This document shows, one piece after another, positions 9,592-18,018 of a stretch of DNA of 64,000 nt. Within the stretch, counting starts at the first letter, position 1; every line of letters begins with the position of its first letter. Source of the stretch: RPQJ01 sp041910015. GTDB lineage: Bacteria; Pseudomonadota; Gammaproteobacteria; Steroidobacterales; Steroidobacteraceae. A program made the position numbers and the translations under genes. The DNA lies in NCBI GenBank assembly GCA_041910015.1, contig JAYRRR010000105.1, positions 1 to 64,000 of the forward strand, in the 5' to 3' direction. The notes under the pieces are model-generated. The model did not search any database, was not told the DNA's origin, and was given only the letters and a program-made list of their open reading frames with translations.

Positions 9592-10526
9592 CGGACGAAG
9601 CGGTGCTGCCCCCCACGGGTTCCGGCGAACAGCGGCTGCATTGCGGCTTCGCGGCGCTCGCGGGCCGCCCGAACGTCGGCAAGTCGACGCTGCTGAACGC
9701 ACTGCTCGGGCGCAAGGTCAGCATCGTCAGCCCCAAGCCGCAGACGACACGCACGCGCATCCACGGCGTGCTGAACCGTCCGGGCATGCAGATCACGTTC
9801 GTCGACCTGCCGGGCATCCACGCGAAGCAGACCCGCGCCATGAACCGGTACATGAACCGCACGGCCCTCTCTTCGCTGACCGACGTCGACCTGAACCTGT
9901 TCGTCGTCGAGGCGCTGCGCTGGACGGACGAAGACCAGCGCGTGCTCGATGCGCTGCGGCAGGCCGGGCTGCCGATCCTGCTGCTGGTCAACAAGGTCGA
10001 CCGGGCGCACCCGAAGGAGCGGCTGCTGCCGTACATCCAGGAACTGTCGGGCAAGGCAGAGTTCGTCGAAGTCGTGCCGACCTCGGCGACGCGACCGGCG
10101 ACGCTCGAGAAGCTGCCCGGGATCATCGCCCGGCACCTGCCCGAACAGCCACGCATCTTCCCGGAGGGCCAGGTCACGGACTCGCCCGACCATTTCATGG
10201 CGGCGGAACTGATCCGCGAAAAGCTCATGCTGAGACTGCAGGAGGAACTGCCCTACGGTCTCGTCGTCGAGATCGAGGGCATGGGCGAGTCCGAGGACGA
10301 GCCCGGCAAGCTGTTCGTCCAGGCCGTCATCTGGGTCGAACGTGCGGGCCAGAAGGCCATCGTGATCGGCAAGGGCGGCGAGTTGCTGAAGACGGTCGGA
10401 CGACAGGCGCGCCTCGATCTGAAGCAGCATTTCGGCCGACCGGTGCACCTCGAGCTATGGGTCAAGGTCAAGGAGGGCTGGTCGGACGACGAGAACGCGA
10501 TGCGCAAGTTCGGGTATGAGTCGTGA
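9588..10526 (+). CDS. era: GTPase Era
   Basis: A 312-residue GTPase needed for 16S rRNA maturation and 30S assembly. G1 is GRPNVGKST (residues 26-34), G4 is NKVD (135-138), and the C-terminal KH domain contains AIVIGKGGELLKTVGRQAR followed by HLELWVKVKEGW. The G3 motif reads DLPG (residues 73-76) where Era proteins usually have DTPG; the substituted position is not a direct nucleotide ligand, so activity is likely kept. It overlaps rnc upstream (ATGA) and recO downstream (GTGA). Confidence 0.96.
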   Translation: MTDEAVLPPTGSGEQRLHCGFAALAGRPNVGKSTLLNALLGRKVSIVSPKPQTTRTRIHGVLNRPGMQITFVDLPGIHAKQTRAMNRYMNRTALSSLTDVDLNLFVVEALRWTDEDQRVLDALRQAGLPILLLVNKVDRAHPKERLLPYIQELSGKAEFVEVVPTSATRPATLEKLPGIIARHLPEQPRIFPEGQVTDSPDHFMAAELIREKLMLRLQEELPYGLVVEIEGMGESEDEPGKLFVQAVIWVERAGQKAIVIGKGGELLKTVGRQARLDLKQHFGRPVHLELWVKVKEGWSDDENAMRKFGYES

Positions 10527-11296
10527 CCGCGGCGCGGCGGGTGAGTCTGGAGCCGGCCTTCCTGCTGCATCACTACCCCTGGCGGGACACGAGCCGCATC
10601 CTCGAATTGCTGACGCGGCAGCACGGCCGCGTGTCGGTGATCGCGCGCGGCTCGCGCCAGGCGGGCGCGGCCGCCGGCGGCGCCCTGCAGCCCTTTGCCG
10701 CGACGCTCGTGACGTGGAGTGCCCGCGGGGAGATGGGCTACCTGACGGGCGCGGAACGCCGGCCCGCGGGCCCCGCAAGCGCAACGGCCGCCGCGACGAC
10801 GGGGCTTGGCGGCGACCGTCTGATGAGCGGATTCTACGCCAACGAACTGCTGCTCAGGCTGTTGCAGCGCAACGACCCTCACCCAGCCCTGTTCGACGCC
10901 TACGCGACGCTCGTCGAGCGCCTGCAGGACGCGGCTCACGATGCCGGACGGGCCCTGCGCGTGTTCGAAAAGCGGCTGCTCGACGAACTCGGCTGGGGAC
11001 TCGACCTCGAGCACGAGGCAGGCACGGGCGCGCCGCTCGCGCCGGGCGGCAGCTATCGCTACCGGCTCGAGGGCGGTGCCGAGCGTGTCCATGGAGTGGC
11101 CGAGGGAACCCTGATATTTTGCGGCGCGTCGCTGCTCGCGCTCGCGCACGAGGCGCTGGACGACGCGCGCAGTCTCGCGGACGCGCGCCGGCTGCTGCGC
11201 GCGGCGCTCGATCGCGTGCTCGAGGGCCGGCCTCTGCGCACGCGCGAAGTGCTGCGCGAGATGCGCGCGCATGCCGGCCCGGCCGGCGGAGGTTGA
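10523..11296 (+). CDS. recO: DNA repair protein RecO
   Basis: A 257-residue protein of the RecFOR pathway that helps load RecA onto SSB-coated single-stranded DNA. The N-terminal OB-fold shows FLLHHYPWRDTSRILELLT and GRVSVIARGSRQ; the helical middle has FYANELLLRLLQRNDPHPALF and FEKRLLDELGWGLDLE. The start is GTG 10523, overlapping the era stop by four bases. The usual zinc cysteines of some RecO proteins are not visible, as in other gammaproteobacterial members. The C-terminal region ends shortly before the pdxJ start. Confidence 0.93.
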   Translation: MTAARRVSLEPAFLLHHYPWRDTSRILELLTRQHGRVSVIARGSRQAGAAAGGALQPFAATLVTWSARGEMGYLTGAERRPAGPASATAAATTGLGGDRLMSGFYANELLLRLLQRNDPHPALFDAYATLVERLQDAAHDAGRALRVFEKRLLDELGWGLDLEHEAGTGAPLAPGGSYRYRLEGGAERVHGVAEGTLIFCGASLLALAHEALDDARSLADARRLLRAALDRVLEGRPLRTREVLREMRAHAGPAGGG

Positions 11297-11299
11297 TCC

Positions 11300-12058
11300 T
11301 TGCAACTGACCCATCCCATCCAGCTCGGCGTCAACATCGACCACGTCGCGACGTTGCGCCAGGCGCGCCGCTCGACGTATCCCGACCCGCTGTATGCCGC
11401 GCTCGTCGCGGAGCAGTCCGGCGCCGACAGCATCACGCTGCACCTGCGCGAGGACCGCCGCCACATCCAGGACCATGACGTGCACCGCCTGCGCGCGGCG
11501 CTGCAGACGCGCATGAACCTCGAGATGGGAGCCACGGACGAGATGATCGCCATTGCCCGGCAGATCGGGCCGCAGGACGTGTGCCTCGTCCCGGAAACGC
11601 GTGCGGAACTCACGACCGAAGGCGGGCTCGACGTGCGCAGCCAGTTGCCGCGTCTGCGGGACTGCTGCACGGGGCTGCGCGAAGCCGGCATCCGCGTCTC
11701 GCTGTTCGTCGATCCGCAGCCCGACCAGATCGAGGCCGCCCTCGAGGCCGGCGCGCCGGTCGTCGAACTGCACACGGGTGCGTACGCGGAGGCGCGTCGC
11801 GAAGCGCAGGCGAAGGAGCTCGCGCGACTCGTCGAGGCCGCGCGGCACGGTTCGCGGCTCGGGCTCGTCATCAACGCCGGTCACGGGCTGCACTATCACA
11901 ACGTGCAGCCGGTGGCGGCGATCCCGGAGGTCGTCGAGCTGAACATCGGGCATTCGATCGTCGCGCGGGCCGTCATGGACGGCATGGCGGGCGCAGTACG
12001 CGAAATGCGCCGGCTGATGGTCGAGGCCCGCCACGGCCTGCCCGTCGTGACCGCGTGA
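11300..12058 (+). CDS. pdxJ: Pyridoxine 5'-phosphate synthase
   Basis: A 252-residue TIM-barrel enzyme that condenses 1-deoxyxylulose 5-phosphate with 3-amino-2-oxopropyl phosphate, the last ring-forming step of DXP-dependent vitamin B6 synthesis. Diagnostic stretches are GVNIDHVATLRQARR, DSITLHLREDRRHIQDHDV, NLEMGAT and INAGHGLHYHNV. TTG 11300 is the start, with GGAGG seven bases before it. The gene follows recO and precedes acpS, the standard recO-pdxJ-acpS order. Confidence 0.96.
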   Translation: MQLTHPIQLGVNIDHVATLRQARRSTYPDPLYAALVAEQSGADSITLHLREDRRHIQDHDVHRLRAALQTRMNLEMGATDEMIAIARQIGPQDVCLVPETRAELTTEGGLDVRSQLPRLRDCCTGLREAGIRVSLFVDPQPDQIEAALEAGAPVVELHTGAYAEARREAQAKELARLVEAARHGSRLGLVINAGHGLHYHNVQPVAAIPEVVELNIGHSIVARAVMDGMAGAVREMRRLMVEARHGLPVVTA

Positions 12059-12068
12059 GCGCGCGCCG

Positions 12069-12473
12069 GTGATCTTCGGCATCGGCACCGACGTTGTGCA
12101 GCTCGCGCGCGTCGAGGCGACCTACACGCGGCACGGCGAGCATTTCGTGCGCCGGCTGCTGATGCCGGAGGAGGAGGTCGCATTCCGCACGTACAAGCGA
12201 CCCGTGCGCTTCCTCGCGATGCGGTTCGCGGCGAAGGAGGCGATCGTGAAGGCGCTGGGCACGGGTTTTGCGCACGGCGTCTGGATCCGCGACGTCGGCA
12301 TCGCGCCGAACGCCTGGGGCCGGCCCGAAGTGATCTGGTCGGAGCGCGGCCGTGCGCGACGCGACGAACTGGGAGCGGGGGAGGGGCACGTGACGCTCAC
12401 CGACGAAGCCGGGCTCGTCGTGGCCGTCGCCGTGCTGATGCGCCGCAACGGGAATCAGGAAGCAGCGCCGTGA
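12069..12473 (+). CDS. acpS: Holo-[acyl-carrier-protein] synthase
   Basis: A 134-residue phosphopantetheinyl transferase that activates the acyl carrier protein of fatty acid synthesis with the 4'-phosphopantetheine arm of CoA. The N-terminus IFGIGTDVVQLARVE holds the metal-binding Asp, and RFAAKEAIVKALGTGF holds the second acidic residue and lysines for CoA binding. The start is GTG 12069. Its stop overlaps the GTG start of the exonuclease gene by four bases. Length is close to the family norm of about 126 residues. Confidence 0.95.
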   Translation: MIFGIGTDVVQLARVEATYTRHGEHFVRRLLMPEEEVAFRTYKRPVRFLAMRFAAKEAIVKALGTGFAHGVWIRDVGIAPNAWGRPEVIWSERGRARRDELGAGEGHVTLTDEAGLVVAVAVLMRRNGNQEAAP

Positions 12474-13261
12474 CGATCATCAACAACGTGTTCGCGTTCG
12501 ACATCGAGACGGTGCCCGACGTCGAGTTCGGCCGGCGGCTGCACGGTCTCGACGGGCTCACCGACAAGCAGGTGGGCTACGTCATGATGACGCGCCAGCG
12601 TGAGCAGACCGGCAACGAGTTCCTCTCACTCGAGCAGCAGCGTGTCGTCGCCGTCTCGATCGCGATGCGGGCCCGCGACGGCTTCAAGGTCTGGAGTCTC
12701 GGCGAGCCGGACTCGACCGAGGAGGAACTCGTGCGGCGTTTCTTCGACGGCATCGAGCGGTTGTCGCCGACGCTCGTGAGCTGGAACGGCGCCGGCTTCG
12801 ACCTGCCGGTACTGCACTATCGGGCCCTGCGGCACCGCGTGCAGGCGCACCGCTACTGGGAAACAGGCGACGAGGAGCAGTCGTTCCGCTGGAACAACTA
12901 CCTGAGCCGCTATCACTGGCGCCACGTCGACCTCATGGACGTGCTGTCGGGATTCCAGGGCCGCGGTCGCGTCGGCCTCGACAGGATGGCGCAGTTGCTG
13001 GGCTTCCCTGGCAAACTCGGCATGTCGGGCGAAAACGTCTGGGACGCGCACCTCGAAGGCCGCGGCGTCGACATCCGCAACTACTGCGAGACCGACGTCA
13101 TCAATACCTACCTGATCTACCTGCGTTTCGAGCTGATGCGCGGCCGGCTGACGCACGAGGAGCACGATCGCGAGGTCGACCTCGTGCGACAGACGCTGCG
13201 CGGCTCCGACAAGCCGCACCTGCAGGAGTACGCGCACGCCTGGGCCCGGTGCGCCGGTTGA
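12470..13261 (+). CDS. PolB-like 3'-5' exonuclease (DEDDy)
   Basis: A 263-residue protein with a family-B polymerase-like exonuclease domain and no polymerase domain. ExoI is FAFDIETVPD (residues 8-17), ExoII is SWNGAGFDLPVLHYRAL, and ExoIII is YCETDVINTYLIY, giving the four acidic residues and the Tyr of the DEDDy group. A large insert with RHVDLMDVLSGF lies between ExoII and ExoIII. Such stand-alone proteins are presumed to act in DNA repair, but the substrate is not established. It overlaps acpS and is followed after 10 bases by rlmD, an adjacency seen in other gammaproteobacteria. Confidence 0.85.
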   Translation: MTIINNVFAFDIETVPDVEFGRRLHGLDGLTDKQVGYVMMTRQREQTGNEFLSLEQQRVVAVSIAMRARDGFKVWSLGEPDSTEEELVRRFFDGIERLSPTLVSWNGAGFDLPVLHYRALRHRVQAHRYWETGDEEQSFRWNNYLSRYHWRHVDLMDVLSGFQGRGRVGLDRMAQLLGFPGKLGMSGENVWDAHLEGRGVDIRNYCETDVINTYLIYLRFELMRGRLTHEEHDREVDLVRQTLRGSDKPHLQEYAHAWARCAG

Positions 13262-13271
13262 GACGGCACGC

Positions 13272-14588
13272 GTGAAGCGGCTGCAGATGGCGCCCGAGGA
13301 AGCGGACGTCGTCGACCTGACGCACGAGGCCGAGGGCGTCGCGCGCATCGACGGCAAGGCCGTGTTCGTGGCGGACGCGCTCCCCGGCGAACGCGTGCGG
13401 CTCAGGCGCACGCACCGGCACCGCAAGCTCGATCACGCGGTCACGGAAGCGGTGCTGCGCGCGAGCCCCGACCGCGTCGCACCCGTCTGCCTGCACTTCG
13501 GTGTGTGCGGTGGCTGCGCGTTGCAGCACCTGTCACCGCCGGCGCAGCTGCGGTTCAAGCAGGCGCAACTGGTCGAGAACCTCGCGCGGCTCGGCGGCGT
13601 GACGCCCGCCCGGATTCTCGATCCGCTCACCGGGCCGGTCTGGCACTACCGGCGGCGGGCGCGTCTCGGCATCAAGCTCGTGCCGCGCAAGGGCAAGGTC
13701 CTGGTGGGGTTTCGCGAGCGCTCGGCGCCGTACGTCGCGGACCTGCAGCAATGCCACGTGCTGGTCGAGCCGGTCGGCCGACTGCTCGTGCCGCTCGCGC
13801 GCCTCGTCGAATCGCTCGCCATCGCGGACCGCGTGCCGCAGGCCGAGGTCGCCGTGTCCGACGACGTCGTCGCGCTCGTGCTGCGCGTGCTGACACCGCC
13901 GGAAGCACCGGATCTCGCACGGCTCGCGGACTTCGAGGCCGCGCACGGCGTTCGTCTGTACCTGCAGCCCGGCGGGCCGGGCAGCGTCGTGCCGCTGCGG
14001 CCCGGAGTTACGCTGCCGCCGCTGCGCTACCACCTCGAGGCGGGTGACGTGACCATCGAGTTCGAGCCGACCGACTTCATCCAGGTCAACGGCGCGCTGA
14101 ACCAGGCCATGGTCGCGCGGGCGCTCGAGGCGCTCGATCCGCAACCCGGGGACACCGTGCTCGACCTGTTCTGCGGGCTCGGCAACTTCTCGCTGCCGCT
14201 CGCGCGCCGGGCCCGGTCCGTGGTCGCGGTCGAAGGCGATGCCGGGCTCGTGCGCCGGGCCGGCGCCAATGCGGAGCGCAACGGCGTCACGAATGCGACG
14301 TTCCACGTTGCCAACCTGTTCGACGATGTGCTCGGCTTGCCCTGGACACGCGGCTCCTACGACCGGGTGCTGCTCGATCCGCCGCGGGCAGGGGCGCAGG
14401 AGATCCTGCCGGTGGTCGCGGGCAGCGGGGCGAGGCGGGTCGTGTATATTTCCTGCCATTCCGGCAGTCTCGCGCGCGACGCGGGCCTGCTGGTGCGCGA
14501 GCACGGCTTCCGGCTGTCGGCGGCGGGCGTCATGGACATGTTCCCGCACACGACGCACGTGGAAGCCATGGCGATCTTCGACCGGTGA
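13272..14588 (+). CDS. rlmD: 23S rRNA (uracil(1939)-C(5))-methyltransferase RlmD
   Basis: A 438-residue SAM-dependent RNA methyltransferase. An N-terminal TRAM domain (VVDLTHEAEGVARIDGKAVF) precedes the iron-sulfur cysteines in CLHFGVCGGCALQHL and a later Cys in DLQQCHV. The Rossmann domain shows DLFCGLGNFSLPLARR for SAM, LLDPPRAGAQEI, and the catalytic region YISCHSGSLARDA. The last motif is SCHS where E. coli has SCNP; the nucleophilic Cys is kept. The start is GTG 13272. RumA-type RlmD and RlmC share these motifs, but overall length and TRAM domain favour RlmD. Confidence 0.92.
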   Translation: MKRLQMAPEEADVVDLTHEAEGVARIDGKAVFVADALPGERVRLRRTHRHRKLDHAVTEAVLRASPDRVAPVCLHFGVCGGCALQHLSPPAQLRFKQAQLVENLARLGGVTPARILDPLTGPVWHYRRRARLGIKLVPRKGKVLVGFRERSAPYVADLQQCHVLVEPVGRLLVPLARLVESLAIADRVPQAEVAVSDDVVALVLRVLTPPEAPDLARLADFEAAHGVRLYLQPGGPGSVVPLRPGVTLPPLRYHLEAGDVTIEFEPTDFIQVNGALNQAMVARALEALDPQPGDTVLDLFCGLGNFSLPLARRARSVVAVEGDAGLVRRAGANAERNGVTNATFHVANLFDDVLGLPWTRGSYDRVLLDPPRAGAQEILPVVAGSGARRVVYISCHSGSLARDAGLLVREHGFRLSAAGVMDMFPHTTHVEAMAIFDR

Positions 14589-14628
14589 GGGCCGCGATGC
14601 GGATCGGAACGTCGAGCGAGGTGCACGG

Positions 14629-15672
14629 GTGACATTGGGCCCGCTGATGGTGGACGTGGCGGGCACGGAGCTCACCGCGGAAGACCGTCGCGTGCTGGCG
14701 CATCCGCTCGTCGGCGCGGTGATCCTGTTCACGCGCAATTATTCGAGCCACGCGCAGCTGGCGCGTCTCGTCGCCGACATCCGGTCCGTGCGCAACCCGC
14801 CGCTGCTCGTCACCGTCGATCACGAAGGCGGCCGCGTGCAGCGGTTCCGTGAAGGCTTCACGGTGCTGCCGCCGCCGCGCGCGATCGGCCGCGTCTACGA
14901 CCTCGATCCCGACGCGGGCCGCAAGCTGGCCTGGCAGTGCGGCTGGCTGCTCGCGGCGGAGCTGCGCGCCGTCGGCATCGACCTGAGCTTCGCGCCGTGC
15001 ATCGACCTGGACTACGGCGTGAGCGACGTCATCGGCGATCGCGCATACCACCGCGACCCCGAGGTCGTCGGGCGTCTCGCGGTCGCCTGCATGCAGGGCA
15101 TGCGCACCGCCGGCATGGCGGCGACTGCCAAGCACTTCCCGGGTCACGGCGCCGTCGTCGCCGATTCACACAAGACCCTGCCTGTCGACCGGCGGCCACT
15201 GACCGAGCTGACCGACGAGCTGCTTCCCTACCGCCGGATGATCGTCAACGGCCTCGCGTCGGTCATGGTCGCGCACGTGCTGTTTCCCGAGGTGGATGCG
15301 GCGCCCGCGGGCTTTTCGTCACGCTGGATCCAGCAGGAGCTGCGCTGGGGGCTGGGCTTCACCGGCGCGGTGTTCTCGGACGACCTCAGCATGGGTGGGG
15401 CGGCGTTCGCGGGCTCGGTACCCGAGCGTGCGCGCCGTGCGATCGATGCGGGCTGCGACCTGCTGCCGATCTGCAACGACCGCGCGGCGGTGCTCGCCAC
15501 GCTCGAGGAACTCGCCGGCGCTGCAGACCCCTTGAGCCAGGTGCGGCTGGTGCGCCTGCACGGCCGCCCCATGCCGCCGCGCCCGGAACTCGAGCAGACG
15601 GCGCGCTGGGCCGAATGTCGCACCGCCGTGGACCATTGCCGCGACGCACCGAGTCTGCAACTGGACGCCTGA
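14629..15672 (+). CDS. nagZ: Beta-N-acetylhexosaminidase NagZ
   Basis: A 347-residue family 3 glycosidase of the cytoplasm that removes GlcNAc from anhydro-muropeptides during peptidoglycan recycling. Diagnostic motifs are VTVDHEGGRVQRFR, AKHFPGHGAVVADSHKTLP (the flexible loop carrying the catalytic His) and GAVFSDDLSMGGA (catalytic Asp). The product also influences AmpR-type beta-lactamase induction where that system exists. The start is GTG 14629, giving the usual family N-terminus GPLMVDVAGTEL. It lies 40 bases after rlmD and is the last gene of the long housekeeping block. Confidence 0.94.
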   Translation: MTLGPLMVDVAGTELTAEDRRVLAHPLVGAVILFTRNYSSHAQLARLVADIRSVRNPPLLVTVDHEGGRVQRFREGFTVLPPPRAIGRVYDLDPDAGRKLAWQCGWLLAAELRAVGIDLSFAPCIDLDYGVSDVIGDRAYHRDPEVVGRLAVACMQGMRTAGMAATAKHFPGHGAVVADSHKTLPVDRRPLTELTDELLPYRRMIVNGLASVMVAHVLFPEVDAAPAGFSSRWIQQELRWGLGFTGAVFSDDLSMGGAAFAGSVPERARRAIDAGCDLLPICNDRAAVLATLEELAGAADPLSQVRLVRLHGRPMPPRPELEQTARWAECRTAVDHCRDAPSLQLDA

Positions 15673-15717
15673 CCACCGGAAAATCGGTACCGGGTACCGG
15701 ATGAGGGGGAGCCGCCG

Positions 15718-16596
15718 ATGACCGAGACGACGACCGAAGCGCCGGCATGGAATGCGCAGTTGCTGCAGGAAGTCCTGCGGCATGCGCTCGACGGCGTGGT
15801 CGTGATCGAGGGCCGCGACGGCTACACGCGCATCGTCTACGCGAACGCGACGCTCGCGGCCCTGCTGCGTCGCCCCGAGGGCTGGCCGATGGGGCGTCCG
15901 CTCGACGACGTCGAGGTGGAGGCACCGGCCGACCCCAACCTGACTGCGAGCGGCGTCGGCATGCGGGTGCGTCTGCGGCGGGTCGACGGCGCGTTCATCG
16001 AGTGCGAGCGCTGGGCCGTGATGCTGCCGGACGGCCATGTCGGTCTGTACTACCGGCCCGTGCCGCGCAACGCGCCGGGTGCGCTCGCTGCCGCGCTGGA
16101 GCGGTCGAGCGGATTGAGCACCGAGGATCACCTGCTCGACCTGCTGCAGCGCGACTGGTCGATCGGGCAGCGCGACGGCCGCACGGTCACGCTGATGCGT
16201 TTCCAGATCGATTCGTGGGCCGAGTACCAGGAGGTCTTCGGTCGCAGCGCGAGCGACAACGTGCTGCGCCAGGTCGGTCGCACGATCGCCGCGGTCACCA
16301 AGCGCGCGAGCGACGTCGTCGCCAAGGCGACCAGCGACGAGTTCCTCGTGCTCGCCGTCGCGATGGATGATGTCGCGGCGCTCGGTTTCGCCGAGCAGAT
16401 TGTGGCGCGCGTGCGCTCGCTCTCGGTGCACCATCCGCGCTCGGCCAGCGGCCGTTTCCTCACGGTGAGCGCGGGTGTCGTCACCGTCTCGCCGCCACGC
16501 GATCGCGGCGCCGACGTGCTGCTGCGCTCCGGCGAGAACGCGCTGCACCTGGCGAGGGCGACGGGAGGCAATCGCGCGGTGCGGGGCAACCTCTGA
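15718..16596 (+). CDS. PAS domain protein with degenerate GGDEF domain
   Basis: A 292-residue cytoplasmic protein. Residues 12-110 look like a PAS sensor (ALDGVVVIEGRDGYTRIVYANATLAALL). Residues 150-290 look like a GGDEF domain: LMRFQIDSWAEYQEVFGRSASDNVLRQVG is the usual start, but the active-site GGDEF reads TSDEF at residues 205-209, and the C-terminal LLRSGENALHLARATGGN matches the end of the fold. Loss of both glycines makes diguanylate cyclase activity unlikely, so a role as a receptor, partner or pseudoenzyme is inferred. GAGGGGG lies upstream of the ATG. Confidence 0.75.
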   Translation: MTETTTEAPAWNAQLLQEVLRHALDGVVVIEGRDGYTRIVYANATLAALLRRPEGWPMGRPLDDVEVEAPADPNLTASGVGMRVRLRRVDGAFIECERWAVMLPDGHVGLYYRPVPRNAPGALAAALERSSGLSTEDHLLDLLQRDWSIGQRDGRTVTLMRFQIDSWAEYQEVFGRSASDNVLRQVGRTIAAVTKRASDVVAKATSDEFLVLAVAMDDVAALGFAEQIVARVRSLSVHHPRSASGRFLTVSAGVVTVSPPRDRGADVLLRSGENALHLARATGGNRAVRGNL

Positions 16597-16738
16597 TCGA
16601 GTGCCCCTGGTCCGGCAGGCGGTGCCGCAGGATTGCGATCTGCCCGCGACGCTGCATGATGAGCCTGTCGGAGGCTGGATCGAAACCCCGCTCGCGCAAC
16701 CTGCGCGTGCGGCCGGGGCGCGCCGCGCGCGTGGACGG

Positions 16739-18007
16739 TCAGGTCAGCATGATCGCCGCGCCGCCGGCCGTCAGGATGAGCGCCGTCGCGAGCAGGATCC
16801 AGTTGCGCAACGCGCCGTGACCGAGTGCGACGACCATGCCCGTCTTGACGATCGTGTTGGTCAGCATCGCGATGGTGATCGCGTGCGCCGCGACCTGCGG
16901 GTCGCCCGTGCGTGCGTACTGGGCCATCGTCAGTGCGATCGCGTCGACGTCGGTCGTGCCCGCGACGGCGGCCACGACGAACATCCCGCTCGTCGGCGCG
17001 TGCACCTGCACGAGCTTGACGACCAGCAGCACGACGGCGAAGAGCGCCGCGAACTTCATCGCCGAGGTGAGGCTGAACGGGTTGCGCAACGGCACCTCTT
17101 GCGCCGCGGTGGTCTCCCGGCCGGTGCGCCACAGCATGAACCCTGCGAACCCGGCGCAGGCGACGGCCATCGCCACGAGGGACGGCAGCAGCACCGGCAG
17201 CAGCGCGCGATGGACGACGAGCACCTCCACGAATACCCGGGCGAAGCTCACGGTCCAGGCGAGCAGGATGCCAGCGACCAGCACGCCACCGGCACGCGCG
17301 TATTGCGGCTCGCGGCTCTGGCGCGCCAGCGCCAGTGTCACGGCGGTCGACGACGCGAGGCCCCCGGTGAGCCCGGTGATGGCGATGCCGCGTTGGACAC
17401 CGAGCATCCGCGTGAGCACGTAGCCGACGAGCGACAGGCCTGATATCAGCAGCACGAGCAGCCAGAGCGACCGTGGATTGAGCGCGCCCCACGGGTCGAG
17501 CGGCTCGTCCGGCACCAGTGGCAGCACGATGAACGTGGCGATCAGCAGACGCAGCGCCACGTAGACGTCGTTGGTCTCGAGCCGGCCGACGAAGCTGTGC
17601 AGCGGCTGCTTGCAGGCCAGCAGCGTGGCAATCAGCACGCCGATTCCGGTGGCCAGCTCGCGCTCCCCGGCGGCAGCGGCGGCGCCGAGCAGGAACGTCG
17701 AGATGGCGGCGATTTCCGTCGTCTGGCCGATGTTCTCCGGGTCGCCCTTCACGGACAGCACGTAGCCCGCGAGCGTCGCGCCGGCCGCCGCGAGCAGACC
17801 TGCGGCGAGGATCCAAGGCGAGGCGAACTCGAGACTCAGCCAGCCGCAGAGCGCCCCGAACAGCGCGTACAGCGTGAAGGTACGCAGGCCCGCCATGCCG
17901 GGCTCGTCGTCCAGTTGCGAATGACGCTCGCGCTCGATGCCGATCAATGCTCCGATCAGCAGCGCGGTGGCGAAGTTCCAGACGAGGCTGAGGTCGAGGT
18001 CGGGCAC
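16739..18007 (-). CDS. MgtC/SapB-type DUF4010 polytopic membrane protein
   Basis: A 422-residue integral membrane protein with around a dozen hydrophobic segments. The N-terminal domain carries the MgtC family pattern LLIGALIGIERERHSQ and GLRTFTLYALFGAL; the C-terminal part matches DUF4010 with TGLTGGLASSTAVTLALARQS and GTTDVDAIALTMAQ. MgtC-related proteins affect magnesium homeostasis and ATP synthase, but the substrate of the DUF4010 group is unknown. Translation starts at a GTG with GGGAG eight bases upstream. It is the last gene of a minus-strand unit behind the M64 peptidase. Confidence 0.85.
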   Translation of the reverse strand: MPDLDLSLVWNFATALLIGALIGIERERHSQLDDEPGMAGLRTFTLYALFGALCGWLSLEFASPWILAAGLLAAAGATLAGYVLSVKGDPENIGQTTEIAAISTFLLGAAAAAGERELATGIGVLIATLLACKQPLHSFVGRLETNDVYVALRLLIATFIVLPLVPDEPLDPWGALNPRSLWLLVLLISGLSLVGYVLTRMLGVQRGIAITGLTGGLASSTAVTLALARQSREPQYARAGGVLVAGILLAWTVSFARVFVEVLVVHRALLPVLLPSLVAMAVACAGFAGFMLWRTGRETTAAQEVPLRNPFSLTSAMKFAALFAVVLLVVKLVQVHAPTSGMFVVAAVAGTTDVDAIALTMAQYARTGDPQVAAHAITIAMLTNTIVKTGMVVALGHGALRNWILLATALILTAGGAAIMLT

Positions 18008-18018
18008 CGCACCGCTCC

